Positions 1-8,781 of a DNA stretch of 64,000 bases are shown here, one piece after another. A model generated the notes under the pieces. That model did no database searches and was not told the origin of the DNA. It worked only from the letters and a program-made list of their open reading frames with translations. The translations under genes and the position numbers were made by a program. How positions within the stretch are numbered: position 1 is the first letter of the stretch; each line of letters begins with the position of its first letter. Origin of the DNA: Mariprofundus sp. KV (GTDB taxonomy: Bacteria > Pseudomonadota > Zetaproteobacteria > Mariprofundales > Mariprofundaceae); the NCBI RefSeq assembly GCF_013387475.1, contig NZ_VWNB01000007.1, forward strand, positions 103,689 through 167,688. Direction: 5' to 3'.

Positions 1-312
1 ATGGACACAAACCTCATTTCGATGGTCTTACAATCGCTGCTGGCACTAGCAGCGGTGTTAGGGCTGTTTGCCCTGATGATCTGGGGTATGAAACGTTTTC
101 AGCTGCATACAGGCGGCCCTGTTCAGCGTGACTTCAAGGTTGTTCAGCGTATCCATATTGATAACAAAAACAGCATCATCGAGGTGCGCCATCGCGGCGT
201 TCACTATCTGCTCGGCCTCTCTCCCGGAGGCATGACCCAGTTGCGGGCAGAAGATGCCCTGCCTGCAAGCAGCCAGATCAACGAATCCACTGCCGAGAAG
301 AAGGTTTCATGA
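1..312 (+). CDS. fliO: Flagellar biosynthesis protein FliO
   Basis: FliO helps assemble the FliP-FliQ-FliR core of the flagellar export gate in the inner membrane. The 103-residue product has one hydrophobic segment at about residues 8-30 and a basic cytoplasmic stretch (GMKRFQ) after it. The family is short and poorly conserved, so the call leans on the next gene being fliP. The stop overlaps the fliP start by four bases (ATGA), so the two are probably translationally coupled. The ATG is the very first base of the window, so an upstream start cannot be excluded. Confidence 0.8.
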   Translation: MDTNLISMVLQSLLALAAVLGLFALMIWGMKRFQLHTGGPVQRDFKVVQRIHIDNKNSIIEVRHRGVHYLLGLSPGGMTQLRAEDALPASSQINESTAEKKVS

Positions 313-1058
313 AAAAAGAGCTACTGCTACTACCGCTGATCCCTGCTGCGCTTATTTTCCCTCAGCTGGTCGCTGCGGCTGATATTCCAACCCTCTCATT
401 AAGTCTCGGTGAGGCAGAAGATCCGGATTCATGGTTCACCGGTCTGAAGATTATTGCACTGATGACAGTGCTGACTCTGGCCCCCTCCATTCTGGTGATG
501 ATGACATCCTTCACACGTGTACTGATTGTATTTGCCTTCCTGCGTCAGGCGCTGGGAACCCAGCAGTCCCCACCCAACCAGATTCTTGTTGGCCTGGCTC
601 TTTTTCTTACCCTGTTCATTATGATGCCAGTGTGGCAAAAAATTGACACAGAGGCATTGACTCCCTATCTCAATGAAGAGATCAATCAGTCTGTTGCTGT
701 CGATCGTGGCATAGCTCCGCTACACCATTTTATGATGAATCAAACCCGCGAAGATGATCTGATCCTGTTCCTCAATGCAGCCAAACTGGAGAAGCCGGAA
801 AAGGTTGAGGATATGCCACTGCATGTGCTTATCCCCTCGTTTGTCATCAGTGAGCTGCGCACTGCTTTTGAGATCGGCTTTCTTATCTATATCCCCTTTG
901 TTGTGCTTGATCTGGTGGTAGCCAGCGTATTGATGAGTATGGGTATGATGATGCTACCCCCCATCATGATCTCACTGCCGTTGAAAATTATTCTTTTCGT
1001 ACTGGTCGATGGTTGGCATCTGATCACTGCCAATTTATTGGCAAGTTTCAAATTCTGA
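309..1058 (+). CDS. fliP: Flagellar export gate protein FliP
   Basis: FliP is the main subunit of the pentameric export pore that passes rod, hook and filament proteins through the inner membrane. The 249-residue product begins with a cleavable signal peptide (about 1-23, ending LVAAA), as is usual for FliP. It carries the family signature RQALGTQQSPPNQ at about residues 79-91 and four hydrophobic segments, the last two at about 185-210 and 220-245. Length is typical. It overlaps fliO by four bases and is followed by fliQ after an unusually long 76-base gap. Confidence 0.97.
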   Translation: MKKELLLLPLIPAALIFPQLVAAADIPTLSLSLGEAEDPDSWFTGLKIIALMTVLTLAPSILVMMTSFTRVLIVFAFLRQALGTQQSPPNQILVGLALFLTLFIMMPVWQKIDTEALTPYLNEEINQSVAVDRGIAPLHHFMMNQTREDDLILFLNAAKLEKPEKVEDMPLHVLIPSFVISELRTAFEIGFLIYIPFVVLDLVVASVLMSMGMMMLPPIMISLPLKIILFVLVDGWHLITANLLASFKF

Positions 1059-1104
1059 TCGCTATAACCAGCCAATAGTCGACAATAAAAGCGAAATTCA
1101 GCTT

Positions 1105-1120
1105 TGGCCCCTGCCTTGCT
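1105..1120 (+). promoter_or_regulatory. Sigma-54-like element upstream of fliQ (weak)
   Basis: TGGCCCCTGCCTTGCT keeps the invariant GG (1106-1107) and GC (1118-1119) of a -24/-12 sigma-54 promoter with the required ten bases between them. A start site twelve bases downstream would fall near 1131, only about four bases before the fliQ ATG and after its likely ribosome site AAAGG. That makes a functional promoter doubtful unless the transcript is leaderless. Confidence 0.3.
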
Positions 1121-1134
1121 TTTAAAGGTTTATT

Positions 1135-1404
1135 ATGGGACCTGATTCAGTTATTCAGATAGGAAGTGAAGCCATTAAAATGGTGCTGCTGATCTCCATG
1201 CCGATGCTCGGTGTGGCACTGGTTGTCGGTATCGCCATCTCCCTGTTTCAGGCCGTTACACAGATTCAGGAGATGACCCTGACCTTTGTTCCCAAAATTA
1301 TTGCCGTATTTGCAGCCATTATCTTTGCTGCCCCCTGGATGACGGAGAGGATGGTAAGCTTCACACAGAACCTGTTTGCCATGATTCCCAACCTCACCAA
1401 CTGA
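1135..1404 (+). CDS. fliQ: Flagellar export gate protein FliQ
   Basis: FliQ is a two-helix membrane protein, present in four copies around FliP/FliR in the export gate. The 89-residue product has hydrophobic segments at about 15-40 and 55-75, joined by the conserved loop QAVTQIQEMTLTFVPKI. The N-terminus (MGPDSVIQIGSEA) lines up with known FliQ proteins, which fixes the ATG start. AAAGG lies just upstream. Length is normal. Confidence 0.96.
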   Translation: MGPDSVIQIGSEAIKMVLLISMPMLGVALVVGIAISLFQAVTQIQEMTLTFVPKIIAVFAAIIFAAPWMTERMVSFTQNLFAMIPNLTN

Positions 1405-1417
1405 CCGGATTTAAGCG

Positions 1418-2200
1418 ATGAATCTCCCCTGGCCTGAAATCGAACAGATTACCGTCGGCCTGCTCATTCTCCTGCGTGTAGGCGCCCTGGTGATCTTTCT
1501 GCCGGTACTGGGTCACCAACTGGTGCCACAGCAGGTAAAAGTCGGCTTGATTGTTCTGTTGAGTATTATCATCTATCCGATTGTCTCAGGCAGCGTCACG
1601 CTGATCCCGCTTGATCCGATTGCCTTCGGTGCCATTGCCATTCAGGAGATTCTGATTGCCGGTGCCATTGCCCTGTTCGGTCAGCTGATCTTTGCATCAG
1701 CTCAGTTTGCCGGTCAGCTCATCAGCTTCCAGATGGGTATGACCGTGGCCAATGTGTTTGATCCGACCACGCACAGTCAGCAGTCGGTTATCGGCCAGCT
1801 GGCCATGACACTGGCCATGCTGTTATGGGTTACAGTTGGCGCCCACTACATCTTTATCAGTGCCCTGATTGAGTCCTTCAGACTCTTCCCCATTGATCAG
1901 CCCTGGTCATTTCCCGGCCTGCTTGCACTCACCGATGCTGCGGCAGCAATGTTTGTACTCTCCCTTAAAATTGCCGCTCCGATCATGTTGCTGCTCACCT
2001 TTGTCTATATCGCGCTGGGTCTGGTCTCGCGTGCCGTACCACAGATTCAGGTCTTTTTTGTCAGCTTCCCGCTTACTGTCGGTCTGGGGCTTCTCGCCTT
2101 CGGTATCGGCATGCCCGCCTTCATCTACCTGATGCACAACGCCTATGAGTCACTTGCTATGCAGGTGCCCATGTTTTTACGCCATCTGAGCGGCATATAA
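1418..2200 (+). CDS. fliR: Flagellar export gate protein FliR
   Basis: FliR is the single-copy subunit completing the FliP5-FliQ4-FliR1 export gate. The 260-residue product is hydrophobic throughout, with about six membrane segments. It includes the family stretch FAGQLISFQMGMTVANVFDP at about residues 96-115. It starts 13 bases after the fliQ stop and is followed by flhB after nine bases, the standard gene order. Nothing is truncated or unusual. Confidence 0.95.
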   Translation: MNLPWPEIEQITVGLLILLRVGALVIFLPVLGHQLVPQQVKVGLIVLLSIIIYPIVSGSVTLIPLDPIAFGAIAIQEILIAGAIALFGQLIFASAQFAGQLISFQMGMTVANVFDPTTHSQQSVIGQLAMTLAMLLWVTVGAHYIFISALIESFRLFPIDQPWSFPGLLALTDAAAAMFVLSLKIAAPIMLLLTFVYIALGLVSRAVPQIQVFFVSFPLTVGLGLLAFGIGMPAFIYLMHNAYESLAMQVPMFLRHLSGI

Positions 2201-2209
2201 GGAGCCCTG

Positions 2210-3280
2210 ATGGCTGAAGAACAGGATAAGAGTCAACAGACCGAAGAGGCATCTCCGAAGAAAATCGAAGATGCCCGAAAAAAAGGTCAGGTACCCAACA
2301 GTAAGGAGCCATCCACGGCCATCACTTTTCTCACCCTCAGTCTGATTGTCGTTACCGGACTCGGCAGTTTTCTCGGCAATGCCATGATGGAGCTGATGCA
2401 GTTCCATCTGTCGGGGCAATCACACCTGGATGCCACCGGCGAAGGGGTACAGGCGCTGCTGATTATGGCCGGTGCTGATATCGCCACCATTGTACTGCCT
2501 ATTGCCATCCCCATTGTCATGCTGGGTGTTCTGGTCACCTTCATGGTGGCAGGGCCTGTATTCACCTTTGAGACCCTGAAACCGAAAATGGAGAAGATAA
2601 GCCCGATGAAGGGCTTTAAGCGCCTCTTCTCCACCAAATCACTGGCTGAATTCATCAAATCGGTTCTCAAAATGGTCGTTATCGGCGTTGCCTGTGCCAC
2701 CGTGGTTGAAGGTTTATATGATGAGATCCAGCGCTCCTCATTCAAGGATCCCGAAGCGATCGCGGCACTGGCGATCGATGGCGGCATCCAGATTGTGACG
2801 CTGGCCGCCATTATTTTCTTCTTTATCGCACTTGCCGATGTGCTCTATCAGCGCTGGGAGCATATGAAATCGATGCGCATGTCCAAGAAGGAGATCCGTG
2901 ATGAGCATAAGGAGCAGGAGGGTGATCCGCAGCTGAAATCGAAGATCCGTCAGATACAGATGCAGCAGGCCCATAACCGTATGATGTCGGATGTGCCCAA
3001 TGCTGACGTGGTTATTACCAACCCTACCCGTCTGGCCATTGCCCTCTCCTATAAACCAGGAACACCCGGAGCACCGAAGGTTCTGGCCATGGGCAAAGGC
3101 CATATCGCGGCAAAAATCAGAGAGATCGCACAGGAAAATCACATTCCGATGCGCGAAAACAAGCCTTTGGCAAGATCCTTGTTTAAGCAGGTAAGGGTTG
3201 GCGATGAAATTCCAGAGGAGATGTTTGAAGCCGTCGCCATTCTGCTTGCGGAGATCTTCCGTCTGAAGCAGAGATATTGA
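2210..3280 (+). CDS. flhB: Flagellar export switch protein FlhB (NPTR variant)
   Basis: FlhB switches export specificity from rod/hook to filament substrates and normally cleaves itself at an NPTH motif. The 356-residue protein has the N-terminal EEASPKKIEDARKKGQ stretch, four membrane segments (about 30-55, 85-115, 140-165, 185-210), and a basic linker (KKEIRDEHKEQEGDP). A C-terminal domain follows, containing ADVVITNPTRLAIAL. Here the cleavage motif reads NPTR instead of NPTH; Asn and Pro are intact. AAGGAG lies seven bases before the ATG. Length is normal. Confidence 0.96.
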   Translation: MAEEQDKSQQTEEASPKKIEDARKKGQVPNSKEPSTAITFLTLSLIVVTGLGSFLGNAMMELMQFHLSGQSHLDATGEGVQALLIMAGADIATIVLPIAIPIVMLGVLVTFMVAGPVFTFETLKPKMEKISPMKGFKRLFSTKSLAEFIKSVLKMVVIGVACATVVEGLYDEIQRSSFKDPEAIAALAIDGGIQIVTLAAIIFFFIALADVLYQRWEHMKSMRMSKKEIRDEHKEQEGDPQLKSKIRQIQMQQAHNRMMSDVPNADVVITNPTRLAIALSYKPGTPGAPKVLAMGKGHIAAKIREIAQENHIPMRENKPLARSLFKQVRVGDEIPEEMFEAVAILLAEIFRLKQRY

Positions 3281-3314
3281 GACGTTTGAGCGCAATAGAG
3301 GAGAAACTGAGCAG

Positions 3315-5399
3315 ATGCAAAAAACTGCAGCATTAACATTACAGAAGATCGGCAGACAGCCGGACCTGCTGCTGGCCATCGGTGTGCTCGGCATTCTGCT
3401 GGTAATGATGGTGCCGATGCCACTCTGGCTGATGGATGTGCTGCTGGCCGCCAACATCACCATCGGCATCCTGATTCTGCTCACCTCCATCTATGTGTTG
3501 AAGCCACTGGAGTTCTCGGTCTTCCCGTCCCTGCTGCTCTTAACCACCCTCTTCAGGCTGTCGCTGAACGTTGCCACAACACGTCTCATCCTGCTGCACG
3601 GGCAGGAGGGCCCTGCCGCTGCAGGCCATGTTATTGAAGGCTTTGGCCACTTTGTCGTCGGTGGTAATACCGTTGTCGGCCTGATCATTTTCATCATTCT
3701 GGTACTGATCAACTTTGTCGTTATCTCCAAAGGCTCCACACGTATTGCCGAGGTGGCTGCCCGCTTCACCCTCGATGCGATGCCCGGCAAACAGATGGCC
3801 ATTGATGCAGACATGAATGCAGGTCTGATCAACGAGGCGGAAGCGCGCAAGCGGCGTGAAAATGTTGCTCGTGAGGCAGAGTTCTACGGTGCTATGGATG
3901 GTGCATCCAAGTTTGTACGCGGTGATGCTGTGGCCGGTCTGATCATCACCATGATCAACCTGATTGGCGGCCTGATTATCGGTGTGATGCAGCATGGCAT
4001 GCCGATCTCCGATGCGATGTCAGTATTCAGCCTTTTGACGGTAGGTGACGGTCTGGTGTCACAAATCCCCGCTCTGGTGATCTCCACCGCGGCAGGTATC
4101 ATCATTACCCGTGCCAGTAGCAACAAGGCACTGCCATTCGAACTTAAAACACAGTTCACCAACCATCCCAAGGTACATTTTGTCGCCAGTGGTGCCCTGC
4201 TGATGATGAGTCTGGTGCCCGGTCTGCCATTTCTGCCATTTCTCGTGCTTGCACTCGGACTCGGTGCCAGTGGCTGGTATCTGCATCTGGGAGAGCAGCA
4301 GCGCGAACTGATGCCTGTGGCTGAAGAGGTCACAGAGGTTGCCGAACCGACACCTGAACAGGTACTCGATGAACTGCTGGTTGAAGACCCGATCCGCCTT
4401 GAGATCGGTTATGGCCTGATCGACATGGTTGAGAACAGCCGCGAAGGTAATCTTCTTGATCGCATGAAAAAGGTGCGCCGTCAGATCACTCAGGAGATCG
4501 GTTTTGTACTGCCTCCTGTGCATATCAAGGATAACCTGCAGCTGGGTGTCTCCGATTATCAGATTCTCATTCGCGGTGCTGTGGTGGGCAAAGGTGAGGT
4601 TCGGCCCCGCAACCTGCTGGCTCTGGAGAGTCAGATTACCGGCCCCGCTGTTGAGGGTATTGCAACACAGGAGCCGGCCTTCGGTCTGCCTGCGGTGTGG
4701 ATTTCAGAAGATAAGCGGCAACAGGCTGAACTCTCGGGTTACACCGTGGTTGAGCCATCAACCGTTATTATCACCCACCTGACTGAACTGCTGCGCTCCC
4801 AGGCCTCTGAGATGCTCGATCGCACGCAGGTGCATGAGCTGCTTGATAAATTTTCACAGCGGCATCCGAAAGTGGTTGAAGAGATCGTACCGGCACAGGT
4901 GTCGGTTGGTCTGCTGCAGAATGTACTGCAACAGCTGCTGGCAGAGTGGGTACCGATTCGCGATCTGATGATTATCCTCGAATCACTCTCCGACAGCTCC
5001 GGCGGCAACAACTCGCTGGATGATATGATAGAGAAGGTTCGTGTTCGCCTTGGCCGCACCATTACACAGCGTTACCTCAATGCTCAGGGCGAGCTCAACG
5101 TATTCATGCTTGATGGCGAGCTGGAGCAGCGCATGACAGAGCGCGTCATGCAGCAACCGGGCTGGTCACTGCCGCTGGATATGGCGGAGTGGCAACGCTT
5201 TATCTCTCGCCTGAATGAGATCACCATGCAGTATGATGTGGATATTCCGGTGCTGCTGACCACGCCGCAGATCCGCTCCCATCTCTCACAATCACTGCGC
5301 AAAGTGATGACCCGGATTGTTGTACTCTCAATTACCGAAATCCCGCCACAGACCAATGTCCAGTCGCTGGCAAAAGTGAGCCTCTACGATGCGCATTAA
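3315..5399 (+). CDS. flhA: Flagellar export protein FlhA
   Basis: FlhA forms the nonameric ring of the export apparatus, with roles in proton use and chaperone-substrate docking. The 694-residue product has about eight N-terminal membrane segments (residues 20-330). Between them lies the FHIPEP-family signature region RFTLDAMPGKQMAIDADMNA at about 151-170. The large C-terminal cytoplasmic domain follows (about 340-694). GAGGAG precedes the ATG. The 3' end overlaps flhF by 11 bases. Full length. Confidence 0.97.
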   Translation: MQKTAALTLQKIGRQPDLLLAIGVLGILLVMMVPMPLWLMDVLLAANITIGILILLTSIYVLKPLEFSVFPSLLLLTTLFRLSLNVATTRLILLHGQEGPAAAGHVIEGFGHFVVGGNTVVGLIIFIILVLINFVVISKGSTRIAEVAARFTLDAMPGKQMAIDADMNAGLINEAEARKRRENVAREAEFYGAMDGASKFVRGDAVAGLIITMINLIGGLIIGVMQHGMPISDAMSVFSLLTVGDGLVSQIPALVISTAAGIIITRASSNKALPFELKTQFTNHPKVHFVASGALLMMSLVPGLPFLPFLVLALGLGASGWYLHLGEQQRELMPVAEEVTEVAEPTPEQVLDELLVEDPIRLEIGYGLIDMVENSREGNLLDRMKKVRRQITQEIGFVLPPVHIKDNLQLGVSDYQILIRGAVVGKGEVRPRNLLALESQITGPAVEGIATQEPAFGLPAVWISEDKRQQAELSGYTVVEPSTVIITHLTELLRSQASEMLDRTQVHELLDKFSQRHPKVVEEIVPAQVSVGLLQNVLQQLLAEWVPIRDLMIILESLSDSSGGNNSLDDMIEKVRVRLGRTITQRYLNAQGELNVFMLDGELEQRMTERVMQQPGWSLPLDMAEWQRFISRLNEITMQYDVDIPVLLTTPQIRSHLSQSLRKVMTRIVVLSITEIPPQTNVQSLAKVSLYDAH

Positions 5400-6444
5400 G
5401 GTCTTCTCCGCCCCTCACCTGCATGAGGCACTGGCCAAGGTACGCCAGAATATGGGTCCTGAGGCCCTGATCCTTGACCGTCAGCAAACCACCGATGCCG
5501 CAGGTGGCAGCCTCTGGCATGTACATGCCGCGCTCGACAATGTGGCACCACCGAAAAAAGAGAAGGTGGAGCTTAAAAAGCCGGCAACTGAAACTGCTCC
5601 ACAACCAAACCATGCAGATGAGACCCTCAAACGCCTTGAACGCATTGTTGAAGGCTTGGGCAACAAGGAGTCGGCAAGCCTGCGCACATCCCTGCCTTCT
5701 GCCAAAGATCAGGAGGCATTTGATCAGCTGATCCGCCTCGGCATATCAGCCTCTCACGCCTTTGATATGGCCAACGACTTTTCGCATCACAAAGCGATCA
5801 GCTTTAAAGCGCTGCGCTGGAGCAGACGTATCAATCCGGAGGAGCAGAACAGCTCTATCCTCTTCACCGGCCCTACCGGCAGCGGTAAAACCACGCTGAT
5901 TGCCAAGCTGGCCGCCCACTACAGTCTTAAAGGCATCCGCGTCGCACTGGTTAGCACCGATACCGAACGCATGGGCGGCCTGGAGATGCTAAAGAGCTAC
6001 GCCAACACCCTCGGCATCCCCTTTTTCGCAGTCAGAAAGAGAGAAGATGCTGAAAAGGTGCTGCAAAAAACACAATCGGCACAACTCCTGCTAATAGACA
6101 CTGAAGGCTGGAGCCCACGCCGCGATGTCTGCCTGAAAAGACAATCGCCACTGTGGAGCGAATTGAACTGTACACGTCGTATTATGGTTATTCCGGCCAA
6201 TATGGATGAGGAGGATGGCATGCAGCAACTGACCCATCATGGGAGCACAGCCCTGACGGATATCGCCTTCACCAAACTCGATGAGACCCGTACGCCCGGT
6301 AAAGTGGTAAACTGGTCCATCGCCGGTGATCTGCCGATGAGTTACTGCAGCTTTGGTCCAGAGGTGCCTGAACAGATGGGCTGGCTTACAGCGCATGCAC
6401 TAACCACCCTGCTCAGCAAAAATGAGAGGGGCATGGCAGCATGA
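5389..6444 (+). CDS. flhF: SRP-type GTPase FlhF, polar flagellum placement
   Basis: FlhF is an SRP-family GTPase that marks where a polar flagellum is built. The 351-residue product has the variable basic N-domain (about 1-150) and a GTPase domain. The P-loop GPTGSGKTT sits near 162-170, with STDTERMGGLEMLKSYA of the G2 region and TKLDE of G4 further on. The G3 motif is unusual: where the family has DTAGR, this protein has DTEGWSPR, losing the usual Ala and catalytic-region Arg. It overlaps flhA by 11 bases and flhG by four. Confidence 0.95.
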   Translation: MRIKVFSAPHLHEALAKVRQNMGPEALILDRQQTTDAAGGSLWHVHAALDNVAPPKKEKVELKKPATETAPQPNHADETLKRLERIVEGLGNKESASLRTSLPSAKDQEAFDQLIRLGISASHAFDMANDFSHHKAISFKALRWSRRINPEEQNSSILFTGPTGSGKTTLIAKLAAHYSLKGIRVALVSTDTERMGGLEMLKSYANTLGIPFFAVRKREDAEKVLQKTQSAQLLLIDTEGWSPRRDVCLKRQSPLWSELNCTRRIMVIPANMDEEDGMQQLTHHGSTALTDIAFTKLDETRTPGKVVNWSIAGDLPMSYCSFGPEVPEQMGWLTAHALTTLLSKNERGMAA

Positions 6445-7307
6445 ACGCTTCTGCACTAAAAAGCGCAAGCCCACGCGTCATCTCGGTCAGTAGTGGCAAA
6501 GGTGGCGTTGGCAAAACATTTATGACGGTGCATCTGGCTGCACAGGCGGCCCGCAATGGTTTGAAGGTACTGGTCATCGATGCCGATCTGGGATTGGCCA
6601 ACGTTGATGTGATGCTTGGCATTCACACCACCGGCACGGTACGCGACCTGCTTACTGAGGGCGCTGTTCTTGACGATCTTATTGTCCACTGTCCTCAGGG
6701 TTTTGACGTTCTGCCAGGTGGCAGCGGCATCTATGAACTGACCAGCCTCAATACCGGTGAACAGCAGCTGATTCTCGATACGCTGCGTGATGCAGGCCAT
6801 CTCTATGATCTGATTCTGATCGATACAGCCGCTGGCATCGGCGACAATGTACTCTACTTTGCTTCCGCCTCTGAGACCGCGCTTGTGGTACTCACCCCTG
6901 ATCCGACCTCACTGACGGATGCCTATGCACTGATCAAGGTGCTCTCGCAGCAGCGCGATGTACACCGCTTTATGGTACTGGTGAATCAGACCGATGAGAT
7001 CGAAGGCCACATCACCTTTAAACGCCTGCTCTCAGTGACTGACCGTTACCTCGACGTCTATCTCGATTTTGTCGGTTATGTGCCGCAGCACCCGTCGGTA
7101 CGCAAAGCGATCCAGCAGCAGCGACTGCTCACCGACATGGACAGTGCTGTCGGCCCGCATCTGAACAGACTGTTCGACAAACTACTGGATCGTCCGCGTG
7201 ACACCTCTCGCTCCAGCGGCCTGCAATTTTTCTGGGAGCACTCTCTGGCCTCTACGCTGGACGATAACCCCGGCGATACCATGCAGGCCCAGGGAGCCTC
7301 ACAATGA
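6441..7307 (+). CDS. flhG: MinD-like ATPase FlhG/FleN, flagellar number control
   Basis: FlhG (FleN) is a MinD/ParA-type ATPase that limits flagellar number, working with FlhF and, in some bacteria, restraining the sigma-54 activator FleQ. The 288-residue product has the deviant Walker A SSGKGGVGKT near residue 14, the switch DADLGLANVDVMLG, and DTAAGIGD. It starts directly with a short FleN-like N-terminus and shows no obvious DQAxxLR activator helix. Four-base overlaps with flhF and the next ORF suggest one translationally coupled transcript. Confidence 0.94.
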   Translation: MNASALKSASPRVISVSSGKGGVGKTFMTVHLAAQAARNGLKVLVIDADLGLANVDVMLGIHTTGTVRDLLTEGAVLDDLIVHCPQGFDVLPGGSGIYELTSLNTGEQQLILDTLRDAGHLYDLILIDTAAGIGDNVLYFASASETALVVLTPDPTSLTDAYALIKVLSQQRDVHRFMVLVNQTDEIEGHITFKRLLSVTDRYLDVYLDFVGYVPQHPSVRKAIQQQRLLTDMDSAVGPHLNRLFDKLLDRPRDTSRSSGLQFFWEHSLASTLDDNPGDTMQAQGASQ

Positions 7308-7522
7308 CACCAACGCACGCCGCCACTTCGGGCGCACTGATCGGGCTGATGCTCGGCATCGCCATCTGCCTGATTCAGGCGATCCCCATTACCGATGCAC
7401 TGTTACGCATCGCCATTCTTACTTTTGTCGGCGCCTGGATGGGGCTGCTACTGGCCTGGCTGAATCAGCTGCTGCCAAACAAACAAGACGATAACAAGGG
7501 ACATCGAGATACAGGAATATGA
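7304..7522 (+). CDS. Small two-helix membrane protein between flhG and fliA
   Basis: I do not recognise this 72-residue protein. It has two hydrophobic segments (about 9-29 and 34-55), then a short polar tail rich in Lys, Asp and Asn. It overlaps flhG by four bases at its start and fliA by four at its end (ATGA both times), so it is almost certainly translated as part of this operon. Position argues for a role in flagellar assembly or FlhG/FliA control at the membrane, but nothing in the sequence states a function. Confidence 0.75.
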   Translation: MTPTHAATSGALIGLMLGIAICLIQAIPITDALLRIAILTFVGAWMGLLLAWLNQLLPNKQDDNKGHRDTGI

Positions 7523-8256
7523 CCGCCAATCCACAATATGCGCACGTTTCTGCTCCAACTCCGGATGAGCTGCTGGAGGAGTATCTGCCTCTGGTGCGTT
7601 ACCACGCCGATCAGCTGATGCGCCGTACACCCGACTCCATTGAGCTGGATGATCTGATCAATGCCGGTGTTCTCGGGCTGCTTGACGGAGCCCAGCGCTT
7701 TGATCATAACCGGGAAGTGCAGTTCAAAACATTTGTCTCCTACCGTGTGCGCGGTGCGATGATTGATTATCTGCGGGCTTTTGACTGGATGCCGCGTGGT
7801 CTGCGCGATCATGCCAAGGAGATGCAGGTCGCGTTTCATGAACTTGAGCAGCAGTATGGCAGGCCTGCAGATGAGATTGAAATTGCCAAACATCTCGGCA
7901 TTACACTCGATGAGTATCGCCTGCGTCTGAATCAGGTGCGCAGCATGTCTGTGGTTCACTTTGATGATCTGCCCATCACCGGTAATCAGGATGAAGATCT
8001 GAGTATTCTTGAAACCCTTGAAGGCGACCCCATGCTGATGCCTGAGTCGCAAAACAGCATGTTGCAGTTTGTCAGCATGCTGGCTGAGGCGATCTCGGCA
8101 CTGCCGCCACGTGAAAACATTCTGATCACCCTCTACTACTACGAAGAGCTCACCATGAAAGAGGTTGCGCTGATTCTGGGACTGACCGAGTCACGTGTCT
8201 CACAGCTTCACTCACAAATGGTGCTGCGCCTGCGTAGCCTGATGAATCTCGAGTAG
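7519..8256 (+). CDS. fliA: Flagellar sigma factor FliA (sigma-28)
   Basis: FliA directs RNA polymerase to late flagellar, motility and chemotaxis genes and is held inactive by FlgM. The 245-residue product shows region 2 (IELDDLINAGVLGLLDGAQRF near 35-55 and the following YRVRGAMIDYLR), region 3, and a region 4 helix-turn-helix (TMKEVALILGLTESRVSQ near 213-230). It is coupled to the ORF before it by a four-base overlap. Candidate target promoters appear at flgM (15288) and at a PilZ gene (56560). Confidence 0.96.
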   Translation: MTANPQYAHVSAPTPDELLEEYLPLVRYHADQLMRRTPDSIELDDLINAGVLGLLDGAQRFDHNREVQFKTFVSYRVRGAMIDYLRAFDWMPRGLRDHAKEMQVAFHELEQQYGRPADEIEIAKHLGITLDEYRLRLNQVRSMSVVHFDDLPITGNQDEDLSILETLEGDPMLMPESQNSMLQFVSMLAEAISALPPRENILITLYYYEELTMKEVALILGLTESRVSQLHSQMVLRLRSLMNLE

Positions 8257-8268
8257 GTCTGTAATTTC

Positions 8269-8745
8269 ATGGAAACAACACTATCCGACATCATGAGCAA
8301 CAATGGCCAGATGATCAGCCTGCTTATCGATATTGCCGTCATAGCCGGGCTGTTTGCGCTCTGGCTGGTCTGGTACAGAAACGGCAACCGCCAGAAAAAG
8401 CTTGAGCAGTTGCTGGCTGAGACCGCCCGTCAGCTTGATGAGGCCACGCAGCATCTGAATCAGGCCACACTGATGATTGAACAGCTCAAGCGGCAGGAGG
8501 AGAAACCGCGCAGCGCAGAGCCTGAAGCTTACCGGGAGCCCGTCCAGAAACCGGTTCGCAACAGCCCGGCCAGAGCGCAGGAGCCGCCAGCCAAACTGCC
8601 ACCGGAGAACAGTACCCAGGCAACCATGGTGCTGCGCATGCACCGCGAAGGCGAAGAGCCCGAAGCCATTGCTGACCGGCTCGATATCCCGCTGGCACAG
8701 GTCAAACTCCTACTAAAGCTCTATGCCTCAAAATCAGCTGCATAG
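8269..8745 (+). CDS. DUF2802-like membrane-anchored coiled-coil protein
   Basis: This 158-residue protein has one N-terminal membrane helix (about 15-37) and a long polar coiled coil (about 42-82). A Pro/Glu-rich linker follows, then a C-terminal helical motif (MVLRMHREGEEPEAIADRLD and on, about 122-155) that looks like a small helix-turn-helix. The C-terminus resembles the DUF2802 family often found beside fliA and chemotaxis genes. Its biochemical role is not known. It lies 12 bases after fliA and probably shares its transcript. Confidence 0.7.
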   Translation: METTLSDIMSNNGQMISLLIDIAVIAGLFALWLVWYRNGNRQKKLEQLLAETARQLDEATQHLNQATLMIEQLKRQEEKPRSAEPEAYREPVQKPVRNSPARAQEPPAKLPPENSTQATMVLRMHREGEEPEAIADRLDIPLAQVKLLLKLYASKSAA

Positions 8746-8781
8746 TAGTGCCATGAAAGCAGGCTTTTACATCAGCAACCA

